A stretch of DNA of 27,287 bases from an uncultured Eggerthellaceae bacterium. Its GTDB lineage: Bacteria; Actinomycetota; Coriobacteriia; Coriobacteriales; Eggerthellaceae. Below the pieces are notes generated by a model. It was not told where the DNA came from, ran no database searches, and saw only the letters and a list, made by a program, of their open reading frames with translations. The stretch is from assembly GCA_937892845.1 (NCBI GenBank), contig CALBGP010000027.1, forward strand, positions 1 to 27,287, given 5' to 3'. Every line of letters begins with the position of its first letter. Position 1 is the stretch's first letter. The position numbers and the translations under genes were made by a program. Of this stretch, positions 16,628 to 23,523 are shown in pieces.

Positions 16628-16734
16628 TTGAACTGGCTTTATAAGTTGGCCTTATAAGGAAGTCGAAAACGGATATTTCACTGGGACCCCCGAGGTTTCT
16701 ATGCTTGTCTTACAAAGTTTTTCTGTCGAAAACG
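16628..16734 (+). promoter_or_regulatory. Promoter/operator region of the flavoprotein reductase gene
   Basis: Two TTATAAG words (16639-16645, and within the 10-bp palindrome CCTTATAAGG at 16650-16659) are followed by two exact copies of GTCGAAAACG (16662-16671 and 16725-16734). TTGAAC (16628-16633) and TTATAA (16652-16657) form a possible -35/-10 pair with 18 bp between. The repeated words are plausible binding sites for the upstream LysR protein. The arrangement is seen; the role is inferred. Confidence 0.4.
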
Positions 16735-16750
16735 AAGAAGGGAGCAAGCA

Positions 16751-18379
16751 ATGGGCATGGGGGAAAAGGGTCTTTCACGTCGTAATTTCCTCGCAGGTGC
16801 GGCAACGGGAATCATAGGGGTTGCCGGAGCAGGCATGCTGGCATCATGCGCAGCGCCGAGCAAGGCCGGAGAAGGCCAGGCGGCGTCTGAGGACCAGGCG
16901 ACCGAATCCGCCCTCAAGGAGGCAACCAGCACTCGTGACGTCGATATCGTAATCGTCGGTTCGGGCGCAGCGGGGTGCATGGCGGCATATGAGGCCGCTC
17001 AACTTGGGGTCGGCAGCGTGCTTGTCGTCACGAAGAGCGGCAACGCGACCGATTCGAATTTCAATGTGATTACGGGCACATGCGCCGTGGAGACCGAAGG
17101 CACCAAATCCATCGGCCAGGATTACAGCCTCGAGGATATGTATCAGCGCATGATCACATTCGCCCACTGGACGGTCAATGCCAAGCTGCTGCGCGATTGC
17201 GTCATGATGCTGCCCGAGAACATCACCATTCTTCAGGAGATGGGCGTCGAGACGGCCATCCTTGGAGATCGCTACAACGCCGGCTTCACCTGCGTCCATG
17301 GCTTCGTCACCCAGAATAAGGGCGTTCCTGTCGAAGAGACTTTGCTGGGGATGGGCGTTGAGTTCCTCTATGATACGCCTGCCACGCATATCCTCATGCA
17401 GGACGGCAAGGCCGTGGGCGTTCAGTGCGAGCAGGGCGATGACGTCATCAACGTTAATGCCAAGGCGGTTCTCGTGTGCACGGGCGGCTATATGGCCAAT
17501 GAGGAAATGCTCAAGCAGGTATACGGCAACGTCACGTTGTGCAATATGGGTTCGGAAAAGAATACCGGCGACGGGCAGCGCATGGTCCTCGAAGTGGGCG
17601 GCGTAGAAGATCGCATCCATGGTCTGGGCATGAACGACATCTATGGCATGAATGCGAAGAGCACCATTTCCGTGTTCGATGCGAATCCGTTCATGCAGCT
17701 CGCGTTCTATGGCGGCTTGGTGGTGAACCCTGACGGCAAGCGATTCATGAACGAATACATGCTCGCCCAAGAGCCCATGAGCGGCGGTGGAGAAGCAACG
17801 TTGCACCAGCAGCGCTACTACGCCATCTTCAGCGGTAAAGTGGTCGATTCGATGAAGGAGACCAGCTATTACGAAAGCATCGGAAAGCCTGCGGTGTGGA
17901 CTTCCGCAGCGACGATGTTCAACGCCCCCATCGCCGATTTCGACGCGAACCTGACCAAGGCCATCGAAGAGGGCTGGTGCTATAAGGCCGATTCGATTGC
18001 CGCGCTTGCCGAATCCGCCGCTCTGCCCGAACTTGCGGATACGGTTGCGGAGTACGACGAGATGGTTGCCGAAGGGCGAGACTCACTGTTCTACAAGCGC
18101 GAAGAATTCCTGCATCCTGTGGAGGATGGCTCTTCCGAGTATTACGCCTTCGAATACAATCCCAGCGCGTTCAATACCTTCGGCGGTGCCCGTACTGATG
18201 AATACTGCCGCGTTCTGGATGTCGACTTCAAGCCCATCGAAGGCCTGTATGTCGGCGGCGTTGAGAACGGCAGCCTGTTCAGCACCCCGTACTATGATTG
18301 CGGCGGATCGTGCTCCGGCCTATCCATGTCTTCCGGACGTTTGGCTGCTCGCCATATGGCGGAGTACATCAAGGCGTAG
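16751..18379 (+). CDS. Tat-exported FAD-dependent reductase (fumarate reductase/flavocytochrome c family), likely lipoprotein
   Basis: A flavoprotein of 542 residues. The leader has the twin-arginine motif SRRNFLAG (9-16), a hydrophobic segment and a lipobox-like LASC with C33, so the folded enzyme is probably exported with FAD bound and tethered outside the membrane. The FAD-binding GSGAAG lies at 70-75, and the C-terminal FAD_binding_2 features include FGGARTDEYCRVL and ENGSLFSTPYYDCGGSCSG. Relatives in gut Eggerthellaceae reduce C=C bonds or other organic acceptors, taking electrons from a membrane or cytochrome partner. No heme CxxCH motif is present here and no partner gene is adjacent, so the electron donor is encoded elsewhere. 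The start is supported by AAGGGAG six bases upstream. The natural acceptor is unknown; LysR control suggests induction by it. Confidence 0.9.
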   Translation: MGMGEKGLSRRNFLAGAATGIIGVAGAGMLASCAAPSKAGEGQAASEDQATESALKEATSTRDVDIVIVGSGAAGCMAAYEAAQLGVGSVLVVTKSGNATDSNFNVITGTCAVETEGTKSIGQDYSLEDMYQRMITFAHWTVNAKLLRDCVMMLPENITILQEMGVETAILGDRYNAGFTCVHGFVTQNKGVPVEETLLGMGVEFLYDTPATHILMQDGKAVGVQCEQGDDVINVNAKAVLVCTGGYMANEEMLKQVYGNVTLCNMGSEKNTGDGQRMVLEVGGVEDRIHGLGMNDIYGMNAKSTISVFDANPFMQLAFYGGLVVNPDGKRFMNEYMLAQEPMSGGGEATLHQQRYYAIFSGKVVDSMKETSYYESIGKPAVWTSAATMFNAPIADFDANLTKAIEEGWCYKADSIAALAESAALPELADTVAEYDEMVAEGRDSLFYKREEFLHPVEDGSSEYYAFEYNPSAFNTFGGARTDEYCRVLDVDFKPIEGLYVGGVENGSLFSTPYYDCGGSCSGLSMSSGRLAARHMAEYIKA

Positions 18380-18411
18380 CCCGCAAAGGCGGCCTCTGCC
18401 CGCCCTTCTCG

Positions 18412-18450
18412 AGCCCGCAGCGTTTCCCCTCCGCGCTGCGGGCTTTTCCC
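18412..18450 (+). terminator. Rho-independent terminator of the flavoprotein reductase
   Basis: AGCCCGCAGCG (18412-18422) pairs with CGCTGCGGGCT (18434-18444), followed by TTTTCCCGTTTTT. The loop is 11 nt. Confidence 0.85.
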
Positions 18451-18462
18451 GTTTTTGGCAGC

Positions 18463-18507
18463 GGTGCGCAATTGGCGGTGCGCAATTGGCGGCGGCGCAA
18501 AGTTGGC
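18463..18507. repeat. Short tandem repeat after the reductase terminator
   Basis: GGTGCGCAATTGGC occurs twice back to back (18463-18476 and 18477-18490), followed by a decayed third copy to 18507. It lies in the non-coding gap between two convergent genes. Confidence 0.8.
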
Positions 18508-18558
18508 AGCGGCCCGAAGGCATGCACAGGCGTCGCTTACGAAGGCCGATGCCGCCCG

Positions 18559-19059
18559 TCAGGCGAAAACCGTCACTGCAAGCCCGAACGCGAGTCCGAT
18601 TGCTGCACCGGCCACGACATCTTTGGGGAAGTGAACGCCGCCTATCACGCGTGCGGCGGCAAGGATTGCAGCCAAAGCGTAGAGAGCGGCGCCAACCGGC
18701 GGATACAGCGCGAACCAGCACCCGGCAATCAGGGTCGCCGAGAACACATGCCGGCTGGGAAAGGATTCCCCTTGCGTGCCTTTCGCCACAAGCGGATCTA
18801 TGTCGAGCGCCTCGTAGGGCCGTGGGGCGTTGATTTGCTTGCGAAAGAGGCTGACCAGCAGAAACGAAGTCGCCGGAACAACCACGCACGGGGCAAGCAG
18901 CGGATCGCGGGTGAATGCGAGGAGCGCGAGCAAGATGGGGTACGCCGCGTAGAAGATCAGAGTCGGGACGCGGTTTGCCAGTTCCACCGCCTGCCGTCCT
19001 GCGGCGCTGCGGCGAAACGGCTCGGAAATCTTGCGGTATGTTTCGGCGTTCATGCTCAT
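18559..19059 (-). CDS. PAP2-superfamily membrane phosphatase
   Basis: A small integral membrane phosphatase, 166 residues from ATG 19059. It has several hydrophobic segments and the three PAP2 motifs: R73-x6-R80-P81 (motif 1, with Arg where Lys is usual, and Lys next to it), PSRH at 101-104 with the nucleophile-supporting His, and R137-x5-H143-x3-D147. Family members dephosphorylate lipid phosphates such as undecaprenyl pyrophosphate or phosphatidic/phosphatidylglycerol phosphates at the membrane surface; the substrate here is open. The frame can start at GTG 19077, ATG 19059 or ATG 19053; none has a clear ribosome site. An extended -10 at 19068-19076 would place the transcript start almost at ATG 19059, so the mRNA may be leaderless. 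It is divergent from the tyrosine phosphatase gene. Confidence 0.88.
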   Translation of the reverse strand: MSMNAETYRKISEPFRRSAAGRQAVELANRVPTLIFYAAYPILLALLAFTRDPLLAPCVVVPATSFLLVSLFRKQINAPRPYEALDIDPLVAKGTQGESFPSRHVFSATLIAGCWFALYPPVGAALYALAAILAAARVIGGVHFPKDVVAGAAIGLAFGLAVTVFA

Positions 19060-19067
19060 TGGCTCTG

Positions 19068-19076
19068 ATTCTAGCA
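19068..19076 (-). promoter_or_regulatory. Extended -10 promoter of the PAP2 gene
   Basis: On the minus strand TGC-TAGAAT reads from 19076 to 19068. Initiation about seven bases on falls within one or two bases of the ATG at 19059, giving a very short or absent leader. Confidence 0.4.
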
Positions 19077-19177
19077 CTGTCGCAGCGCATGGCTGCCGCC
19101 GCTGCTCTCTCCATCCTTACGAGCATGGCACGGCTCGGTAACGGGGGTTCGCCGGGCGCGTTTCCACGCAGGAGGAT

Positions 19178-19186
19178 TGCTATACT
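19178..19186 (+). promoter_or_regulatory. Extended -10 promoter of the tyrosine phosphatase gene
   Basis: TGC-TATACT at 19178-19186 without a clear -35 box. The transcript would start near 19193, about 30 nt before the ATG. Confidence 0.55.
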
Positions 19187-19221
19187 TTGCGGGATGCATC
19201 GCACCGCAGAGAGGAATCCCC

Positions 19222-20034
19222 ATGGCAGACATCCGCGTTATGAAAGGCTATGTACCCGGTTTTCGCCGCGAACTCAACGTGCGCGAACTTGGCGGCTATA
19301 TTGCGTCCGACGGCAGGAGGGTGAAGCACGGAATGCTGTTCCGTACGGCCGCCCTTGGAGAGCTGGACGAAGCGGAGCTTGATGCCTTGCATGGTCTGGG
19401 GATTCGCTACGTGCTTGACCTGCGCAGCGGAGAAGAGGCCGATGAGCTGCCCGATCCCGCGATTCCCGGCGCCGAGCAGGTGCGGATCAGCGGGTGCATG
19501 GATGCCGATGGCAACGAGGTGAACCTCTCGCCTTCGGCCATCTTGAACCTGATCGAGAACCCCCGCCGCAAGGATGATGATTCCGAAGACGGCATCGTGT
19601 CGGCGGTCGCGGAGGTGTATTCCTCGCTGGCCTTCGACAACATCGCGTACCGGGAGCTCATGGCGAAGCTGGAGCAGGGCGCGGCACCCATGCTCTTCCA
19701 TTGCACCGCGGGTAAGGACCGGACGGGCATTGCAGCCATGATCATCCTTATGGCGCTGGGAGTCGACGAGGAAACCATCATCGCGGATTACCTGCTCACG
19801 AACGAGTATCGTCACGAAGCCATTGAGGAGAAGCTCGCCGATCACCCCATTCTCTCGCGCATCGATCTGTTCGAGCTGGCAGTGCGCGCGGGCGAAGGCG
19901 TGGTGGAGGACTTCGGCAGGCGCGTGTTCGAGGAGATTCGCCAGGAGTACGGAACCACCAGCGCTTATCTGGAGCGTGAGTTCGGGCTGACCGGCGAACG
20001 CCTGGCGGCTTTGCGTGACATGTACCTGGAATAA
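19222..20034 (+). CDS. Tyrosine-protein/phosphoinositide phosphatase, Y_phosphatase3 family
   Basis: A cytoplasmic phosphatase of 270 residues. The P-loop HCTAGKDRTG gives the nucleophile C161 and phosphate-binding R167 in the C-x5-R signature; NVRELGGY (19-26) and LDLRS (66-70) are typical of this bacterial family (related to IphP/LipA-type phosphatases). It hydrolyses phosphotyrosine, and some members phosphoinositides, by a cysteinyl-phosphate intermediate. The ATG at 19222 is supported by GAGG seven bases upstream; the frame is open from 19177 but that part overlaps the promoter. It is divergent from the PAP2 phosphatase, and no kinase gene is adjacent. The cellular target is unknown. Confidence 0.92.
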   Translation: MADIRVMKGYVPGFRRELNVRELGGYIASDGRRVKHGMLFRTAALGELDEAELDALHGLGIRYVLDLRSGEEADELPDPAIPGAEQVRISGCMDADGNEVNLSPSAILNLIENPRRKDDDSEDGIVSAVAEVYSSLAFDNIAYRELMAKLEQGAAPMLFHCTAGKDRTGIAAMIILMALGVDEETIIADYLLTNEYRHEAIEEKLADHPILSRIDLFELAVRAGEGVVEDFGRRVFEEIRQEYGTTSAYLEREFGLTGERLAALRDMYLE

Positions 20035-20060
20035 GACCACTTCACGGACGCTGCTGGCGC

Positions 20061-20066
20061 TATAAT
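20061..20066 (+). promoter_or_regulatory. -10 box of the A1 lipoprotein gene
   Basis: A perfect TATAAT at 20061-20066 with no good -35 at the usual distance (TTCACG at 20041 is too close). The transcript would begin near 20072 and leave a leader of about 170 nt. Confidence 0.5.
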
Positions 20067-20071
20067 GATGC

Positions 20072-20244
20072 GGCTGTAAGTTGCCGGAATTCTTGCGAAT
20101 GCAGGATCGTGCATAGGCCCTCATTCCGTTTGGAATTCAGGGGGTCTCTGCGAGGGCTTGAGCGGTCCGTTTCGCGATGCTCCCACTGGTTGCGGAATAG
20201 CACGTCGGCCTCTCTTTTCGGCATGAGAGAAAAGGGGTGGGGCC
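20072..20244 (+). promoter_or_regulatory. Structured 5' leader of the A1 lipoprotein gene
   Basis: Two hairpins are visible. One pairs CCCT and ATTCC (20118-20127) with GGAAT and AGGG (20132-20142). The other pairs 20211-20219 with 20229-20237 and contains the AAGGGG ribosome site; a competing CTCTC/GAGAG pairing would free it. The end of this leader resembles that of A2, so the structure seems to be conserved. Confidence 0.45.
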
Positions 20245-21264
20245 GTGAAGGTGCTTGCGAAGAAGAAGCTCGTCATCATGGGCGTCGCTGCGGTTGCGGC
20301 GATGGTTTTGGCTCTGGGGCTTGCTGCATGCGGAGGCCAGGGCGCATCCGGTGGCAAATCCCATGATGATCTGCGTGCCGCGTTCGAGCAGGATAACATC
20401 GTCAAGGTGGGCGTTGTTTCCGATGCCTATGTAGAAAAAACACCCTACGAAGTGACCGATTTCGCAGTGACCGAAGAGAGTGAGACCGAGCACGGATTCA
20501 CATACAAGGTCGATGCGGTCATAGAGAACGAGAGCTTCACGTCTACGTTGTCGCTGACGTGCGAGCGCCGCGGCGAGATCATAACGTTTGATTTGCTTGA
20601 CGATTCCAGCGTTGCCAAGAAGGGTATTGATTTCGATACCGAGCATGGCATAGGGGACGCTCAGTCGACCCTTTCCGAGGACGGCAAATCCTGCACTGTG
20701 CACGTTGAGTCTCCTTATGATTACTGGTTCATCGAGGGTAGCACCGAAGCAACCTATACGTACAAATTCAATGGCGAAGCTTGGGTCTATGACGACATGC
20801 GTCCTGGCGCGGACTATACCTTCAAGAAGGATATCGAAGGCGAATATGCCTGCCCTGCCGGCGAGTCGCCCCAGTACAGTGGATTTGCCATCAGCGACGT
20901 TGACCCCGACAAGGGTACGTTTGCCATCAAGTTCACTCAGAATGCGCTTGCCCCGGTTGCGGGCGGCGACATTCGCTGCCAGGAGGCACGCGCGGAACTG
21001 ACTGCAGGGATAACGTTCGAGGAATGCGCGGATGGCGTGGATGGCCGCATGGACAACGGCATGCTCTACTCCTTCGAGGCTCAGGGAACCACGGATGCCG
21101 GTGGGCAGGTGGCAGAGATGAAGGGGTATCTCAGCGTGGATGCAGAGGGCAACCCCATCATGGTGCTTACCAGTTCGAAGGTGGATGCCATTGCAACAGG
21201 CTCGTGGGGAGACCCGTTTGAAAAGCTGATCACGGTGCGCGACTACGTTATGACCAAAGAGTAG
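20245..21264 (+). CDS. A1: uncharacterised lipoprotein, type A of a duplicated cassette
   Basis: I do not recognise a described family. The product has 339 residues with a lipoprotein signal: Lys-rich start, hydrophobic core, lipobox LAAC with C29, then a Gly/Ser linker. Two extracytoplasmic regions follow. The first has TPYEVTDF, ENESF, LSLTCERRGEI and AKKGIDFD; the second begins at RPGADYTFKKDIEGEY and includes CPAGESPQY, KGTFAIKFTQ and RMDNGMLYSF. Alternating hydrophobic and acidic segments suggest beta-sandwich domains. It is close to the A2 protein along its whole length and shares its plan with the B proteins. GTG 20245 aligns with the ATG of A2 and follows AAGGGG, so it is preferred. 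B1 follows 147 bp downstream, probably on the same mRNA. The role is unknown; surface binding or envelope sensing is a guess. Confidence 0.88.
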   Translation: MKVLAKKKLVIMGVAAVAAMVLALGLAACGGQGASGGKSHDDLRAAFEQDNIVKVGVVSDAYVEKTPYEVTDFAVTEESETEHGFTYKVDAVIENESFTSTLSLTCERRGEIITFDLLDDSSVAKKGIDFDTEHGIGDAQSTLSEDGKSCTVHVESPYDYWFIEGSTEATYTYKFNGEAWVYDDMRPGADYTFKKDIEGEYACPAGESPQYSGFAISDVDPDKGTFAIKFTQNALAPVAGGDIRCQEARAELTAGITFEECADGVDGRMDNGMLYSFEAQGTTDAGGQVAEMKGYLSVDAEGNPIMVLTSSKVDAIATGSWGDPFEKLITVRDYVMTKE

Positions 21265-21286
21265 TGCGACATGGAGTAGTGCGACA
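21259..21286 (+). repeat. Short direct repeat across the A1 stop codon
   Basis: GAGTAGTGCGACA occurs at 21259-21271 and 21274-21286. The first copy contains the A1 stop; the second contains another TAG in the same frame. It looks like a recent slippage duplication. Confidence 0.8.
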
Positions 21287-21411
21287 GGGTCTTCGCTCGC
21301 TGAGTTTGGCGTACGTCGTGCAGTGCGTGTGTGCCGTGCGGTGCGTGCGGTTGGGGGAGCGACCCTCTGTTGCTTTTCGGGTAAAGCAGTTCAAAGCGAA
21401 AGGTGAGGATG

Positions 21412-22410
21412 ATGCGTAAAAGGAAGTTGCTGGCAGTGCTGCTTGCCTGCGTGTTGGCCGTGAGTGCGGTCGCATTGGCTGGCTGCGGAAACGGCGATAA
21501 GGTGAAGAAGGCCTTCGAGGCGGACCCTTATGTCTCGGAGTTTAAAGTCGATTCCGACTATGTGGTTGATTCGCCTTATGCGGTCACGGAGTTCGAGGCC
21601 ATCAGCGAGAGCAAGATTGACGGAGTCCCCAACATTGAATTCACGGCCACTCTTGAAAACGACAGCTTTAAGGCGGCTGTGCAGGGTATTGCCCTCCCCG
21701 GCGATGATGATACGTTCTTTTTCACCGTTTACGATCCTATCGTGACGGCGAAGAAGGGTGTCGACTTCTTGGAGTCGGAGGATAATCTTCTCTCCGCCGA
21801 GAATGGTTACACCGTTTCATTCGATGAGGCTTCCCAGTCCTGTGTCGTAACGGCAGATAGGGCTGATCTTGAAGATCTGGGTGTCGGGTCCCTGTACAAG
21901 ACGGGCAAGCAGCAGTTCATTTTCGAAGAGGGCGAGTGGCAGAAGACGGGCGACTCTGAAGTCGATGAGGCGATGGAGTGGAATGCCGACGCCATCGAAG
22001 GCACGTATAAGCTTCAGACCAAAAAGCCCGATGTCCCCGGAACCGTGACCATCAGCAACGTCAGGCCTGGCTCCGAAGACGGATCCGATAGCACGTTTGA
22101 GATTGAGTACTCCTTTGACGGCGTGGACGTGAAGAACGAGGGAACCCTGAGCGTCGAATACGACGATAATGGCGACGAACGGTCGTTTGTGCTCAACGCC
22201 ACAGGGGAGTATCCCGCGGTAAACGATGACGTTGACTTCATTCGGGAGGATTTCAGAGGCAACCTGGTGCTTGCCGATGGCAAGACGCTCTTGGAGGATG
22301 TGACGCTCAGCTCCTCCGAGAGGACTGAGGACGGCAGGATTCTCTTCCGTATAGGCAGTGAAGATCCGTTCGATGTCACGAGGGGTGACCTGGTGTATGG
22401 AAGGCAGTAA
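21412..22410 (+). CDS. B1: uncharacterised lipoprotein, type B of a duplicated cassette
   Basis: A lipoprotein of 332 residues from ATG 21412, with start MRKRKLLAV, lipobox LAGC and C25. The mature chain is acidic. It shares an N-terminal pattern with the A proteins: a (K/R)xAFE-xD stretch, SPYAVTEF, ENDSF and AKKGVDF. The second part starts near WNADAIEGTY and includes KKPDVPGTVTISNV and YSFDGVDVKNEGT. The start at 21412 is chosen because AAAGGTG lies just upstream and the same arrangement precedes B2; an in-frame GTG at 21403 is less likely. It follows A1 by 147 bp without a terminator and ends in a hairpin terminator. Function is unknown; the A/B pairing suggests that the two products work together. 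Confidence 0.87.
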   Translation: MRKRKLLAVLLACVLAVSAVALAGCGNGDKVKKAFEADPYVSEFKVDSDYVVDSPYAVTEFEAISESKIDGVPNIEFTATLENDSFKAAVQGIALPGDDDTFFFTVYDPIVTAKKGVDFLESEDNLLSAENGYTVSFDEASQSCVVTADRADLEDLGVGSLYKTGKQQFIFEEGEWQKTGDSEVDEAMEWNADAIEGTYKLQTKKPDVPGTVTISNVRPGSEDGSDSTFEIEYSFDGVDVKNEGTLSVEYDDNGDERSFVLNATGEYPAVNDDVDFIREDFRGNLVLADGKTLLEDVTLSSSERTEDGRILFRIGSEDPFDVTRGDLVYGRQ

Positions 22411-22451
22411 GGAGGCATTCTGAACCAGGTGCATCCTGAAAGCTGAGCGGT

Positions 22452-22485
22452 AAAGGAGCGGATCGAACAGGTCTGCTCCTTTTTT
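22452..22485 (+). terminator. Rho-independent terminator of the A1-B1 unit
   Basis: AAAGGAGC (22452-22459) pairs with GCTCCTTT (22475-22482); G60-A62 and T72-T74 (last two digits) can lengthen the stem. More Ts follow to 22485. Confidence 0.8.
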
Positions 22486-22514
22486 GCTGCGATGCGCAGC
22501 GGTGCAGGGCGTGG

Positions 22515-22520
22515 GATAAT
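22515..22520 (+). promoter_or_regulatory. Possible -10 box of the orphan helical protein gene
   Basis: GATAAT at 22515-22520 lies about 75 bp before the ATG, just after the B1 terminator. No -35 is apparent. Confidence 0.35.
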
Positions 22521-22593
22521 GATTGTGCTGATTGCGGGCTCGATTGCCCGCTGATGGGGCTTGAGTGCGCATTAGGCAACGGAGGGTGATTTG

Positions 22594-23139
22594 ATGGATT
22601 GCGGATCAAGTGGACGGCCCTTGGGGGAAATCGCTGTCGACTTTTCTGCGCTTGCGGAGGAGTATCGGCGGGCTGCGGCTTGCATTGCCGATGTTGCCGG
22701 ATGTTGTGACGCTGCAGGTGTTACGCGCAGCAAGGTCCTCGATATTGCATTCGGCTCCGTTTCGCGTCGCATTGCGCAGGGCGCGGATTCGATGGACGCC
22801 GTCGCCGCACGTTTGTGCGGAACGGACGGCACGGGCGTGAGCGTGAGTACGTCGCCTTTTCCGTCGGACGATGCATCTGCGCAGGCGAATTCTGTGCACG
22901 TGACGGCGAATAGTGCATGCACGCTCGAGGGCGCCCCGCAGCTTTTGATTGCGTCCGCACGTGCGCTTGAGGATGCTATGCTTCGCGCGCTCGACCTGGT
23001 TGATGAGGTGGCCAGGCCTGATCTGGTGGGGGACTCCCATCCTTTCGGCCACATCATCCACGGCATCTGTGTTCCGTATCTTTTGCTTGCGGCTGAGGAT
23101 CTCGAAGGGCTGGTTGCTTCCGGGCGCCTGGGAAAATGA
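22594..23139 (+). CDS. Orphan helical protein between the two lipoprotein cassettes
   Basis: A predicted soluble protein of 181 residues with no signal peptide and no family I recognise. It is Ala-rich and probably alpha-helical: residues about 10-70 and 105-175 look like long amphipathic helices, joined by a Ser/Thr-rich loop (GVSVSTSPFPSDDASAQ). Four cysteines lie in the N-terminal half and one near HGICVPYL. ATG 22594 follows GGAGGGTG (22581-22588); a TTG at 22591 is the only in-frame alternative. It has its own promoter candidate and sits after the A1-B1 terminator, about 385 bp before A2. Its position between two copies of a cassette suggests that it was captured there or marks the duplication junction. 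Coding character is supported by the ribosome site and full-length frame, not by homology. Confidence 0.7.
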   Translation: MDCGSSGRPLGEIAVDFSALAEEYRRAAACIADVAGCCDAAGVTRSKVLDIAFGSVSRRIAQGADSMDAVAARLCGTDGTGVSVSTSPFPSDDASAQANSVHVTANSACTLEGAPQLLIASARALEDAMLRALDLVDEVARPDLVGDSHPFGHIIHGICVPYLLLAAEDLEGLVASGRLGK

Positions 23140-23347
23140 TCGCGGCTGGTGGCCAGATATGGACGGAAGGGAGTGCGGCAACCGTTCCGGACCGTTTCCT
23201 AGGCTGCCAATCCGAGCCGCCTCCTGCGGCCGTGCTGGGCTCCTGCCCGAAGAAGCGGCGCTGAACCGACCCTGTATCGCGACATCATTGTCAGGCGCGG
23301 TCTGCCCCGCTCGACGAGAATCATGCATTCCCAGGGTCATGCAGTGC
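23140..23347. other. Intergenic region between the orphan gene and the A2 promoter
   Basis: No gene is supported. A small GCCGC/GCGGC hairpin near 23217-23231 lacks a T-run. TCATGCA occurs at 23321-23327 and 23337-23343, just upstream of the A2 -10 box. Confidence 0.5.
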
Positions 23348-23353
23348 TATAAT
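23321..23353 (+). promoter_or_regulatory. Promoter and possible operator of the A2 lipoprotein gene
   Basis: TGC-TATAAT at 23345-23353 is a perfect extended -10. Two direct copies of TCATGCA, 16 bp apart start to start, lie immediately upstream, where a -35 would be, and may be a regulator site. Confidence 0.6.
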
Positions 23354-23359
23354 TGCGTG

Positions 23360-23523
23360 GTCATAAATTGCTGGAGCTTTGGTGGATTAATCATACGACC
23401 AAAGCTCAGCGGGGGGGGGTGTCTGTGTAAGACCTGGCCGACTCGTCTCACGGCACCCCCACCGGTAGCAGCATACTGTCCCGAACCCCCTCTTTACAGC
23501 ATGAGAAGAGAAGGGGTTGAGCC
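23360..23523 (+). promoter_or_regulatory. Structured 5' leader of the A2 lipoprotein gene with G9 tract
   Basis: The leader of about 165 nt has a perfect 10-bp stem GAGCTTTGGT (23374-23383) with ACCAAAGCTC (23398-23407), extendable by GCT/AGC. It is followed by nine consecutive Gs (23411-23419), which with GTG can pair with CACCCCC near 23455-23461. A last hairpin pairs AACCCC-CTCTT (23484-23494) with AAGAG and GGGGTT (23506-23518), covering the ribosome site. The final segment resembles that of A1. Confidence 0.55.
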
